The notes under the pieces were generated by a model. That model worked only from the letters and a program-made list of their open reading frames with translations. It was not told the origin of the DNA and searched no databases. Below, one piece after another: positions 1-7,764 of a stretch of DNA of 64,000 nt. The DNA is from Pseudomonas chlororaphis (lineage in GTDB: Bacteria > Pseudomonadota > Gammaproteobacteria > Pseudomonadales > Pseudomonadaceae): the NCBI GenBank assembly GCA_001023535.1, contig CP011020.1:770596-834595 (forward strand), given 5' to 3'. Both the position numbers and the translations under genes were made by a program. Position 1 is the first letter of the stretch. Each line of letters opens with the position of its first letter.

Positions 1-1199
1 GGGCAGTTGTCACCCTTGGAGCGCCAGGCTTCGCCGGCCACGGTGGAAGCAGCAGGGTCGAACAGCACCAGGTCGGCCGCGGCGCCCACGGCCAGTTTCC
101 CGGCCGGCAATTGCAGGGCCTGGGCCGGGCCAGCGCTCAGGCGCGCGAGCAAGGTCGGCAGGTCGAGTAAGCCGTCTTCCACCAGGGTCATCGCCAACGG
201 CAGCAGCAGTTCGACGCTGCTGATGCCGGGCTCGGTGGCGCCGAACGGTGCCAGCTTGGCATCACGCTCATGGGGCTGGTGGTGGCTGGAGATGGCCGAG
301 ATCACGCCGCTCTTCACCGCCTCGCGCAAGCCATCGCGGTCGGCGCGGGTGCGCAGCGGCGGCTGGACGTGATAGACGCTGTTGAAATCGATCAGCGCTT
401 CGTCGGTCAGGATCAATTGGTACAGCGCCACGTCGGCGGTGACCGGCAAGCCCCGGGCCTGGGCCTGGGCGATCAACGCCGCGCCACGGGCGCTGGTCAA
501 CTGGCTGAAGTGCGCACGCACGCCGCTTTGCTCCACCAGCAGCAGGTCCCGGGCCAGGGCCACGGTCTCGGCGGTTTCCGGGATGCCCGGCAGGCCGAGG
601 AAGCTGGCGGTCGGGCCTTCGTGGGCCAGGCCACCTTCGGCCAGGTCGTGATCCTGGGAATTGAAGATCACCGTCAGGCCGAAGGTCGCCGCGTATTCCA
701 GGGCGCGGCACAGGGTGCGGGTGTTGCGGAAACTGTTCAGGCCGTTGCCGAACGCCACGCAGCCGGCGTCGCGCAGGGCGATGAGTTCGGCCAGTTGCTC
801 GCCGTCCAGGCCTTTGCTCAGGGCGCCGATCGGGAAGACCTTGGTATTGCCGGCTTCGCGGGCGCGGTCGAGGATCAGCTCGGCCACGGCCGAGGTGTCC
901 AGCACCGGTTTGGTCTGCGGCGGGCAGCACAGGCTGGTCACGCCACCCGCGGCGGCGGCGCGGGTTTCGCTGACGATGCTGCCTTTGCGGCTGTAGCCGG
1001 GTTCGCGCAGGGCGACGTTCAGGTCCACCAGGCCCGGGGCCGCCACCAGGCCTTGGGCGTCGAGGGTTTGCACGGCGGTGAAACCGGCGGGCGCAGCGCC
1101 CAGGGCGACGATCTTGCAGGCGTCGATGTGGATGTCGGTCACTTGATCCAGGCCGCTGGCCGGATCGATCACGCGTGCGCCGAGAATGCTGAGCTTCAC
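1..1199 (-). CDS. pyrC': Non-catalytic dihydroorotase-like subunit PyrC' (3' end outside window)
   Basis: Translation of the minus strand from a GTG at 1199 gives a dihydroorotase-fold protein beginning [16 protein letters not shown]. In active dihydroorotases the first metal site is DxHxHxREPG; here the same place reads [11 protein letters not shown], so both zinc-binding histidines are missing. This is the hallmark of the inactive PyrC' of Pseudomonas, which supports assembly of the PyrB aspartate transcarbamoylase dodecamer. The GTG overlaps the pyrB stop by four bases (GTGA), so the two are translationally coupled. The C-terminus lies beyond position 1. A true dihydroorotase must be encoded elsewhere. 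Confidence 0.9.
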   Translation of the reverse strand, partial: MKLSILGARVIDPASGLDQVTDIHIDACKIVALGAAPAGFTAVQTLDAQGLVAAPGLVDLNVALREPGYSRKGSIVSETRAAAAGGVTSLCCPPQTKPVLDTSAVAELILDRAREAGNTKVFPIGALSKGLDGEQLAELIALRDAGCVAFGNGLNSFRNTRTLCRALEYAATFGLTVIFNSQDHDLAEGGLAHEGPTASFLGLPGIPETAETVALARDLLLVEQSGVRAHFSQLTSARGAALIAQAQARGLPVTADVALYQLILTDEALIDFNSVYHVQPPLRTRADRDGLREAVKSGVISAISSHHQPHERDAKLAPFGATEPGISSVELLLPLAMTLVEDGLLDLPTLLARLSAGPAQALQLPAGKLAVGAAADLVLFDPAASTVAGEAWRSKGDNC

Positions 1200-2200
1200 T
1201 GGGCGTTCTCCTGGTCGAATTGGCGCTGGGCCGTTTGCCCGCTCATGGCCATGGACAGCACGGCCATGCGGATGGCGATGCCGTAGGTCACCTGGTTGAG
1301 GATCACCGAATGCGGCCCGTCGGCCACCGCCGACTCGATCTCCACCCCGCGGTTGATCGGGCCCGGGTGCATGACGATAGCGTCTGGCTTGGCCCCGGCC
1401 AGGCGGGCGGTGGTCAGGCCGTAGAGGCGGTAGAACTCGCCTTCGCTGGGCAGCAGGCCGCCGGTCATGCGTTCACGCTGCAGGCGCAGCATGATCACCA
1501 CGTCGACATCCTTGAGGCCTTCGGTCATGTCGGTGTAGACCTTCACGCCGTACTGCTCGACGCCGATGGGCAGCAGGGTCTTCGGCGCGATCACGCGAAT
1601 GTCCGGGCAACCGAGGGTCTTGAGGGCCAGCATGTTCGAGCGGGCCACCCGCGAATGCAGGATGTCGCCGACGATGGCCACCGAGAGGTTCTCGAAGCTG
1701 CCTTTGTGCCGGCGGATGGTGAGCATGTCCAGCATGCCCTGGGTCGGGTGGGCGTGGCGGCCGTCGCCGCCGTTGATGATCGCCACCTGTGGGCAGACGT
1801 GCTCGGCAATGAAATGCGCCGCGCCGGAATCACCGTGGCGCACGACGAACATATCGGCGGCCATGGCTTCGAGGTTGCGCAGGGTGTCGAGCAGGGTCTC
1901 GCCCTTGCTCGCCGAGGACGTCGACACGTTGAGGGTGATCACGTCCGCCGACAGCCGCTGGGCGGCCAGTTCGAAGGTGGTGCGGGTGCGGGTGGAATTT
2001 TCGAAGAACACGTTGCACACGGTCTTGCCGCGCAGCAACGGGACTTTCTTCACTGCCCGGGCGCCGACTTCGAGGAACGAGTCGGCGGTGTCGAGGATTT
2101 CTGTCAGCAGCTCGCGGCGCAAGCCGTCGAGGGACAGGAAGTGCCGCAGCTGGCCCTGATCGTTGAGCTGCAGCGGGCGCTTGGTTTCGAGAGGCGTCAT
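1196..2200 (-). CDS. pyrB: Aspartate carbamoyltransferase catalytic subunit
   Basis: 334 residues. Catalyses carbamoyl phosphate plus aspartate to N-carbamoylaspartate, the first committed step of UMP synthesis, in the cytoplasm. The carbamoyl-phosphate loop is visible as [12 protein letters not shown] near residue 85, and the [10 protein letters not shown] block near residue 280 belongs to the aspartate domain. The N-terminal extension of about 15 residues is typical of class A enzymes that work with PyrC'. Lies between pyrR (24 bp upstream) and pyrC' (4-bp overlap), consistent with a pyrR-pyrB-pyrC' operon. Confidence 0.97.
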   Translation of the reverse strand: MTPLETKRPLQLNDQGQLRHFLSLDGLRRELLTEILDTADSFLEVGARAVKKVPLLRGKTVCNVFFENSTRTRTTFELAAQRLSADVITLNVSTSSASKGETLLDTLRNLEAMAADMFVVRHGDSGAAHFIAEHVCPQVAIINGGDGRHAHPTQGMLDMLTIRRHKGSFENLSVAIVGDILHSRVARSNMLALKTLGCPDIRVIAPKTLLPIGVEQYGVKVYTDMTEGLKDVDVVIMLRLQRERMTGGLLPSEGEFYRLYGLTTARLAGAKPDAIVMHPGPINRGVEIESAVADGPHSVILNQVTYGIAIRMAVLSMAMSGQTAQRQFDQENAQ

Positions 2201-2224
2201 CGCAATGGACTCTTACAAGGGCAG

Positions 2225-2731
2225 TTAAAGGGCAAGGTCTTGCAGTTCGAGTTGCAGCGGCGCGGGCCCGGAGAGCTTGACGCGCTCGTGGGCGGCCAGC
2301 GCCAGTGTCGCGCCGACCACGTCCGGGCGGATCGGCAGTTCGGCAGCGTTCAGGTCCAGCAGGCACACCAGGGTCACGCTGGCCGGGCGGCCGTAGTCGA
2401 ACAACTCATTCATGGCCGCGCGGATGGTCCGCCCGCTCATCAGCACGTCGTCGATCAGTACCAGGTGCTGGCCTTCGATCTCGAACGGCAGCGCCGAAGG
2501 GCGGACTTGCGGATGCAGGCCGTTCTGGCTGAAGTCGTCGCGGTAGAACGACACATCCAGGGTGCCCAACGGCGATTGGCTGCCCAGTTCATCGAGCAAT
2601 GCCTGGGCGACCCAGACGCCACCGGTGCGAATACCGATGTAGCGCGGTTCGCGGATGCCGCGTTGTTCCAGGTGTGCCGTGAGACGGATCGCCATCTGGC
2701 TGATCAGTTCGGCAGGATTGGGCAGGCTCAT
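2225..2731 (-). CDS. pyrR: Bifunctional pyr operon regulator / uracil phosphoribosyltransferase PyrR
   Basis: 168 residues of the type I phosphoribosyltransferase fold. The PRPP-binding loop reads [17 protein letters not shown] around residues 90-105. In this family PyrR binds UMP and controls pyr gene expression, and may have weak uracil phosphoribosyltransferase activity. It is first in the pyrR-pyrB-pyrC' run, and a terminator sits just upstream after ruvX, so transcription should begin in the gap 2732-2786. An AAGGAG-like site is visible before the ATG. Confidence 0.94.
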   Translation of the reverse strand: MSLPNPAELISQMAIRLTAHLEQRGIREPRYIGIRTGGVWVAQALLDELGSQSPLGTLDVSFYRDDFSQNGLHPQVRPSALPFEIEGQHLVLIDDVLMSGRTIRAAMNELFDYGRPASVTLVCLLDLNAAELPIRPDVVGATLALAAHERVKLSGPAPLQLELQDLAL

Positions 2732-2786
2732 GCTGGCTCCTTCAGGTTTCCGGGCCGGTGTGAGGGGCGCGGTTCATCGCTAAAAG

Positions 2787-2807
2787 AAAGCGCCTTGGCG
2801 GCGCTTT
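2787..2807 (-). terminator. Rho-independent terminator after ruvX
   Basis: Perfect 8-bp arms AAAGCGCC / GGCGCTTT around a 5-nt loop, followed on the minus strand by a T-rich run (CTTTTA). It lies immediately downstream of the ruvX stop and separates algH-ruvX from pyrR. Confidence 0.75.
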
Positions 2808-2815
2808 ATAGAAAA

Positions 2816-3253
2816 TCAGGTTTCGAACAGGGCGGTGTTGGCATCGAGCCAACCCTGCAGCAGCAGGGCGGCGGCAATGGCGTCCACCGGGTTGTCGCGG
2901 TAACTGCCTTTCTGCCCGCCACGCTCCAGGCGCTCGCCCTTGGCTTCGAACGTGGTCAGGCGTTCGTCGTGGGTGTAGAAGGGCAGGTTGAAGCGGCCAT
3001 TGAGCCGGCGGGCGAACTTTTCCGCGCGCACGCACATGTCACTGGGTGTGCCGTCCATGTTCAACGGCAGGCCGACCACCACGGCGTCGGGTTTCCATTC
3101 CTTGATCAGCGCCTCGACCTGGTTCCAGTCCGGGACGCCATTCTGCGCCTTGAGCGTGCACAGTTCGCGGGCCTGGCCGGTAATGACCTGGCCGACTGCC
3201 ACGCCGATCTGTTTGGTGCCGTAATCGAAGCCCAGCAGCAAGCGCAAGGCCAT
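2816..3253 (-). CDS. ruvX: Holliday junction resolvase-like protein RuvX (YqgF)
   Basis: 145 residues, RNase H-like fold. The first catalytic aspartate is in LLGFDYGTKQIGVAVG at the N-terminus, with the second acidic block VVGLPLNMDGT near residue 65 and DERLTTFEA near residue 100. In E. coli YqgF takes part in processing of 16S rRNA 5' ends and has been proposed as a resolvase. The start ATG overlaps the algH stop by one base (TGATG), the pairing conserved across gammaproteobacteria. Confidence 0.95.
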   Translation of the reverse strand: MALRLLLGFDYGTKQIGVAVGQVITGQARELCTLKAQNGVPDWNQVEALIKEWKPDAVVVGLPLNMDGTPSDMCVRAEKFARRLNGRFNLPFYTHDERLTTFEAKGERLERGGQKGSYRDNPVDAIAAALLLQGWLDANTALFET

Positions 3254-3822
3254 CAGGCGTGTCCCGCCTGGCTGGTGAGCAGGCTGAGGTTGATCCCCAG
3301 CCGGCTGGCGGCCGCTTCCAGGCGCAGTTCACTGCTGGTGTTGAACAGGATGTCGGCGTCGAACGGGCAGGTCAGCCAGGCGTTGTCGGCCAGCTCGGCC
3401 TCCAGTTGCCCGGCTTCCCAGCCGGCGTAGCCGAGGGCGATCAGGCTTTTTTCCGGGCCGACGCCGTCGGCGATGGCGAACAGCACGTCCTGGGACGTGG
3501 ACAGCGACACGCCGTTCAGGTCCACCGTGGCCTGGTAGGTCGGCCCCGACGGATGGAGCACGAAACCGCGATCGGTTTGCACCGGGCCGCCGATGAAGAT
3601 CGGCACGTGCTGGCACAACAATGGCGGCTCTACATCAGGGCGCAGCTGCTCGAGGATGTCCGCCAGGTTCAGCTCCTGCGGGCGATTGATCACCAGCCCC
3701 ATGGCCCCATTGGCCGTGTGCTCGACGATGTAGGTCAAGGTATGGGCAAAGTTCGGATCGGCCATGTGCGGCATGGCGATCAGGAATTGATGCTTGAGGT
3801 AGGTGGGGCTGACGTTTTTCAT
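3253..3822 (-). CDS. algH: YqgE/AlgH family protein
   Basis: 189 residues beginning MKNVSPTYLKHQFLIAMPHM, the standard start of AlgH in Pseudomonas. A TTG at 3876 would add 18 residues (QRIPSLSVRP...) with no family resemblance, so ATG 3822 is chosen. AlgH was linked to alginate regulation in P. aeruginosa, but its biochemical role is unsettled. Conserved blocks include GAMGLVINRP (about residue 50) and GGPVQTDRGFVLH (about 90). Forms a two-gene unit with ruvX. Confidence 0.93.
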   Translation of the reverse strand: MKNVSPTYLKHQFLIAMPHMADPNFAHTLTYIVEHTANGAMGLVINRPQELNLADILEQLRPDVEPPLLCQHVPIFIGGPVQTDRGFVLHPSGPTYQATVDLNGVSLSTSQDVLFAIADGVGPEKSLIALGYAGWEAGQLEAELADNAWLTCPFDADILFNTSSELRLEAAASRLGINLSLLTSQAGHA

Positions 3823-3906
3823 AGGCGCTAGTGTGGCGGCGCGGGGGCGAACTGACAAGCTGGGGATGCGTTGCAAATGCCCCTATCGGCCTCCCGGCCC
3901 CATCAA

Positions 3907-3998
3907 TGTGGGAGCGGGCTTGCTCGCGAAGACGGTGGTCCTGCCGCAAGAAATCTGTCGGATGTACAGGCCGCTTCGCGAGCAAGCCCGCTCCCACA
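3907..3998. repeat. REP pair, family A
   Basis: Inverted copies of TGTGGGAGCGGGCTTGCTCG facing each other (3907-3930 and 3975-3998) with a 44-nt spacer, in the gap between algH and tonB. It resembles the intergenic R-type repeats of P. fluorescens. Confidence 0.85.
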
Positions 3999-4013
3999 GG
4001 CATCAATGATGTG

Positions 4014-4928
4014 TCAGTTACTGGACAACCGGTCGCCCCGGGAGAATTTCCAGGTGCGGATGATCTCCAGCCGGTCGATGTCCGACAGATCCCCGGTAAA
4101 CGGGGCGAACGGCGCGGCCAGGCGCACGATCCGCTGGGCCGCCTGGTCCAGCAGCGGCTGGCCGGAGGATTCCAGGACCAACACTTCATACAGCGAGCCG
4201 TCGCGGTTGATCGAGACCATCAGCCGCAGGTTGCCGTAGATCTGCTTGCGCCGCGCTTCGTCGGGGTAGTTCAGGTTGCCGATGCGCTCGACCTTCTTGC
4301 GCCATTCGTCCTTGTACCAGGCGCCCTTGTCGCGCATGGTCGAGGCCGCGCTCAGGCGGTGGATGCGTGGGCGCTTGGCATAGAGCTGCTGCTCCTGGGC
4401 CAGTTCGGCTTCCAGGCTGGCGATGTCGCTGGACAACTGGGAGCTGTCGAATGTTGGGGCGGGGGCCTTGGGCTTGGGGTCGGGCTTGACCTCTTCCTTG
4501 ACCGGGGCCTTCTTGGACTTGGGCGCCACGGTGGTCACGGCGGCCTTCGGCGCGGCCTCCTGCACCTCGGGCTTGGTGGCTGGGGGCGGGCTGGTTTTCT
4601 GCACCTGATTGTCCTGGAACGGCGCGATCTCGGTGGTCTTGGGAATGGCCTTTTTTTCCAGGGTGCCGCTGCCCTGCTGGTTTTCCTGGGCGAGGAAATC
4701 GGCCTTCGCCGGCTTCGTCTCGCTCTTGAAGGTGGCCAGGGTGATTTCCAGGGTCTGGCTGATCTGCTTGGGTTCGACCGTGGCAAACCCGACGCCCAGC
4801 AACAGGGCCAGGTGGATCAGCGCCGCCAGGAACAGCGTAAAACCGAGGCGATCGGCCGGGCGCACGCCGCGATGGGCAAGCTCTTGGGGCAGGTCGGACG
4901 GGAGGGTCATAGCGGCAAAAACCAACAT
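4014..4928 (-). CDS. tonB3: TonB family energy transducer (TonB3-like)
   Basis: 304 residues. One membrane anchor (LGFTLFLAALIHLALLLGVGF, residues 29-49) follows a short cytoplasmic N-terminus; then a Pro/Lys/Ala-rich periplasmic spacer, a predicted helical stretch near 165-190, and a C-terminal TonB domain (NLNYPDEARRKQIYGNLRLMV, about 220-240). It would transmit proton-motive force to outer-membrane partners. Position next to gshB and pilG matches P. aeruginosa tonB3 (PA0406), which has been linked to twitching motility. ATG 4928 has an A-rich site just upstream; ATG 4910 (MTLPSDLP) is a possible alternative. The symbol rests on synteny. Confidence 0.85.
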   Translation of the reverse strand: MLVFAAMTLPSDLPQELAHRGVRPADRLGFTLFLAALIHLALLLGVGFATVEPKQISQTLEITLATFKSETKPAKADFLAQENQQGSGTLEKKAIPKTTEIAPFQDNQVQKTSPPPATKPEVQEAAPKAAVTTVAPKSKKAPVKEEVKPDPKPKAPAPTFDSSQLSSDIASLEAELAQEQQLYAKRPRIHRLSAASTMRDKGAWYKDEWRKKVERIGNLNYPDEARRKQIYGNLRLMVSINRDGSLYEVLVLESSGQPLLDQAAQRIVRLAAPFAPFTGDLSDIDRLEIIRTWKFSRGDRLSSN

Positions 4929-4973
4929 CGCTTTTTTTCAGGGCCCGGCATGATAGCGCAATGTTGGTTTTTA

Positions 4974-5036
4974 GCTGCAAGCTTCAAGCAGCGAGCGACA
5001 AGCTGCACATCGTCCGCTTCACGCTTGCCGCTTGCC
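4974..5036. repeat. Phased 7-bp repeat array
   Basis: Nine consecutive 7-mers in one register: GCTGCAA, GCTTCAA, GCAGCGA, GCGACAA, GCTGCAC, a divergent ATCGTCC, GCTTCAC, GCTTGCC, GCTTGCC. The left units are roughly complementary to the right units. The right units run into the last codons and stop of gshB (5019-5036). Similar arrays lie at 37546-37711 and 47581-47671. Confidence 0.7.
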
Positions 5037-5990
5037 GCGAATGGCTTGCAGCTGCTTCTCTATGGCATCCATCAGCAGGCCACCGATGTCGGTGCCGAAG
5101 GCGTTGTCGATCTCGCGGATGCAGGTCGGGCTGGTGACGTTGATTTCCGTCAGGTGCTCACCGATCACGTCCAGGCCCACGAACAGCAGGCCTTTCTCCC
5201 GCAGGCTCGGGCCGACCTGGGCGGCGATCCAGCGGTCCTTGTCGGTCAGCGGGCGCGCCTCGCCACGGCCACCGGCGGCCAGGTTGCCGCGGGTTTCGCC
5301 AGCCGCTGGAATCCGGGCCAGGCAATAGTCCACCGGTTCGCCGTCGATCATCAGGATGCGCTTGTCGCCGTCGACGATGGCCGGCAGGTAGCCCTGGATC
5401 ATGATCTGCTGTTTGCCATGCAGGGTCAGGGTTTCCAGGATCACCGACAGGTTCGGGTGGCCGGCGGTGTGGCGGAAGATCGAGGAACCGCCCATGCCGT
5501 CCAGGGGTTTGAGGATCACGTCGCCGTGATGCTCGGCAAACTCGCGCAGCACGTCCGGGCGGCGGCTGACGAGGGTCGGCGGCGTGCACTGAGGGAACAG
5601 CGTGGCGAACAGCTTTTCGTTGCAGTCGCGCAGGCTCTGGGGTTTGTTGACCACCAGCACGCCAGCGTTCTCGGCCTGCTCCAACAGGTAGGTGGAGTAG
5701 ACGAACTCCATGTCGAACGGCGGGTCCTTGCGCATCAGGATCACGTCGAGGTCGCTCAGCAGGGCATCGCTTTCGGCGCCCAGCTCGAACCATTTCTCGG
5801 GGTTGGCGAAGACTTTCAGCGGTTTCATCCGCGCCCGCGCCTGGCCCTCGGCCTGGTAGAGGTCGCGCTGCTCCATGTAGAACAACTCCCAGCCGCGCTT
5901 TTGAGCGGCCAGCAGCATGGCCAGCGAGCTATCCTTCTTATAGGAAATGCTGGCGATAGGGTCCATGACAATGCCGACGCGTACGCTCAT
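5019..5990 (-). CDS. gshB: Glutathione synthetase
   Basis: 323 residues, ATP-grasp enzyme joining gamma-glutamylcysteine and glycine. It begins MSVRVGIVMDPIASISYKKD; the ATP-binding loop LKPLDGMGGSSIFR is near residue 165 and the metal-site block TEINVTSPTCIREID near 285. ATG 5990 has a GAGGA site upstream; a longer reading frame to 6020 lacks family similarity. The last residues, IRGKRQA, are encoded by 7-bp repeat units, so the extreme C-terminus looks repeat-derived. Confidence 0.96.
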   Translation of the reverse strand: MSVRVGIVMDPIASISYKKDSSLAMLLAAQKRGWELFYMEQRDLYQAEGQARARMKPLKVFANPEKWFELGAESDALLSDLDVILMRKDPPFDMEFVYSTYLLEQAENAGVLVVNKPQSLRDCNEKLFATLFPQCTPPTLVSRRPDVLREFAEHHGDVILKPLDGMGGSSIFRHTAGHPNLSVILETLTLHGKQQIMIQGYLPAIVDGDKRILMIDGEPVDYCLARIPAAGETRGNLAAGGRGEARPLTDKDRWIAAQVGPSLREKGLLFVGLDVIGEHLTEINVTSPTCIREIDNAFGTDIGGLLMDAIEKQLQAIRGKRQA

Positions 5991-6214
5991 GGCTTGGTTC
6001 CTCGAAAATATGATGGGCACAAATGGCGTGAAAAAGTGGCGTCAGAGTGGCGCCCCCAAGTTTGGCGGTCAAGGAAAAACCGCCGCGCCGAGCGGCCGAT
6101 AGATCGGCGATGGAGACTGTGCTAAAAAGGCTGCCATGTGACGCGCGGGCCTTGAACATCAAGGGTTTGCGCCGTCGACCACCCTGGCGCGTTAAAAACC
6201 GGTTCGCAGTGGCA

Positions 6215-6643
6215 ATGGCAGAGCAATTTACGCAGCAGCAACCCAGTGCCTTGAAGGTGATGGTCATCGACGACTCGAAGACCATCCGCCGCACCGCCGA
6301 AACCTTGCTGCGCAACGTCGGCTGCGAGGTGATCACGGCCATCGACGGCTTCGATGCCCTGGCCAAGATCGCCGATCATCATCCGGGCATCATCTTTGTC
6401 GACATCATGATGCCGCGCCTGGACGGCTACCAGACCTGCGCCCTGATCAAGAACAACAGCGCGTTCAAGGCCACGCCGGTGATCATGCTGTCGTCCCGTG
6501 ACGGCTTGTTCGACAAGGCCAAGGGGCGCATCGTCGGCTCCGATCAGTTTTTGACCAAACCGTTCAGCAAGGAAGAACTGCTGGGTGCGATACAGGCCCA
6601 TGTCCCGGGCTTTGCCGCTGTCCAGCCGCACCAGGCACATTAA
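6215..6643 (+). CDS. pilG: Type IV pilus response regulator PilG
   Basis: 142 residues, a single CheY-like receiver domain. The acidic pocket and phospho-acceptor are visible as VMVIDDSKT and FVDIMMPRLDGYQ, and the conserved lysine is in LTKPFSKEEL. In P. aeruginosa PilG is phosphorylated by ChpA and promotes pilus extension and cAMP production. ATG 6215 (MAEQFTQQQPS) is chosen by family length; no strong ribosome site is seen, and a GTG lies 6 bp upstream. First gene of pilGHIJ-chpAC. Confidence 0.93.
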   Translation: MAEQFTQQQPSALKVMVIDDSKTIRRTAETLLRNVGCEVITAIDGFDALAKIADHHPGIIFVDIMMPRLDGYQTCALIKNNSAFKATPVIMLSSRDGLFDKAKGRIVGSDQFLTKPFSKEELLGAIQAHVPGFAAVQPHQAH

Positions 6644-6689
6644 TGACACTCGGCCAACGGGCCTGGGGTCGACAAAAATGGGGAACACC

Positions 6690-7055
6690 ATGGCACGTAT
6701 TCTGATCGTCGATGATTCGCCGACCGAAATGTACAAATTGACCGGCATGCTGGAAAAGCACGGCCACCAGGTCCTGAAGGCCGAAAACGGCGCCGATGGC
6801 GTGGCCCTGGCGCGCCAGGAAAAACCCGACGCCGTGCTGATGGACATCGTCATGCCCGGCCTCAACGGTTTCCAGGCCACCCGCCAGTTGACCAAGGATC
6901 CTGACACCGGGCACATCCCGGTGATCATCATCACCACCAAGGACCAGGACACCGACAAGGTCTGGGGCACGCGCCAGGGCGCGAAGGACTACCTGACCAA
7001 ACCGGTGGACGAAGAAACCCTGATCGCGACCCTGAACAAAGTGCTGGCGGATTGA
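6690..7055 (+). CDS. pilH: Type IV pilus response regulator PilH
   Basis: 121 residues, single receiver domain starting MARILIVDDSPTEMYKL. The phospho-acceptor block is LMDIVMPGLNGFQ and the signalling lysine is in YLTKPVDEE. In the Chp system PilH acts with or against PilG on pilus retraction and phosphate flow. A GGGGA site lies 5 nt before the ATG. The gap to pilG is 46 bp and to pilI 10 bp, so all are probably one transcript. Confidence 0.95.
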   Translation: MARILIVDDSPTEMYKLTGMLEKHGHQVLKAENGADGVALARQEKPDAVLMDIVMPGLNGFQATRQLTKDPDTGHIPVIIITTKDQDTDKVWGTRQGAKDYLTKPVDEETLIATLNKVLAD

Positions 7056-7065
7056 CGACGCGGCC

Positions 7066-7605
7066 ATGAGCCAGAACCTGACGGCATTCGAACTGCTGCT
7101 GCAGATCGACCGGCGCTGCCGGCTGCTGGGGGCCGACCTGCCTTCCCAGCCGACCCACCGCGACAGTTGGAGCGGCATCGGTTTTCGCCTGGGCGAGCAT
7201 TGGTACGTGGCCCCCATGGGGGAGGTCAGTGAAGTGCTGCATGAACCGCGCTGCACACAGTTGCCCGGGGTCAAGCCCTGGGTGCGCGGTGTGGCTAACC
7301 TGCGCGGGCGGTTGCTGCCATTGATGGACCTGTGCGGGTTCTTCGGCCATGAACTGTCGCCCGTGCGCAAGCAGCGGCGCGTGCTGGTGGTGGATCACGA
7401 CGAAGTGTTCACCGGCTTGCTGGTGGATGAGGTCCTCGGGTTGCAGCATTTTCCCCAGGGCAGCCTGGAGCCGACGCTGGTGGACGAGCTCGACGGCCCG
7501 GAGTCGGTGTTCGTCAAAGGGCAGTTTCCCGGCGAGCCGCCGTGGCAGGTGTTCAGCCCGTTTGCGTTGACGCGCTCGCCAGGGTTCATGGATGTGGCGA
7601 TTTGA
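7066..7605 (+). CDS. pilI: CheW-like coupling protein PilI
   Basis: 179 residues with one CheW domain (about 35-170). Diagnostic blocks are WYVAPMGEVSEVL, GVKPWVRGVANLRGRLLPLMDL and VLVVDHDEVFTGLLVDEVLG. It should link the receptor PilJ to the kinase ChpA. It follows pilH by 10 bp, while a REP pair separates it from pilJ. Confidence 0.94.
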   Translation: MSQNLTAFELLLQIDRRCRLLGADLPSQPTHRDSWSGIGFRLGEHWYVAPMGEVSEVLHEPRCTQLPGVKPWVRGVANLRGRLLPLMDLCGFFGHELSPVRKQRRVLVVDHDEVFTGLLVDEVLGLQHFPQGSLEPTLVDELDGPESVFVKGQFPGEPPWQVFSPFALTRSPGFMDVAI

Positions 7606-7626
7606 CGGGATACAGCGCCGGTCCCT

Positions 7627-7715
7627 TGTGGGAGCGAGCTTGCTCGCGATTGCGGTGGGTCAGCTAAATCAAGGCTGGCTGATCCAATGCTATCGCGAGC
7701 AAGCTCGCTCCCACA
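7627..7715. repeat. REP pair, family A, inside the pil operon
   Basis: Inverted copies of TGTGGGAGCGAGCTTGCTCG around a spacer, located between pilI and pilJ. As RNA it could form a long hairpin within the operon transcript. Confidence 0.85.
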
Positions 7716-7764
7716 TGGGGTACCACAGTGAGTGAGTTGGATGATGCAGTACAGGCGAGAACCG

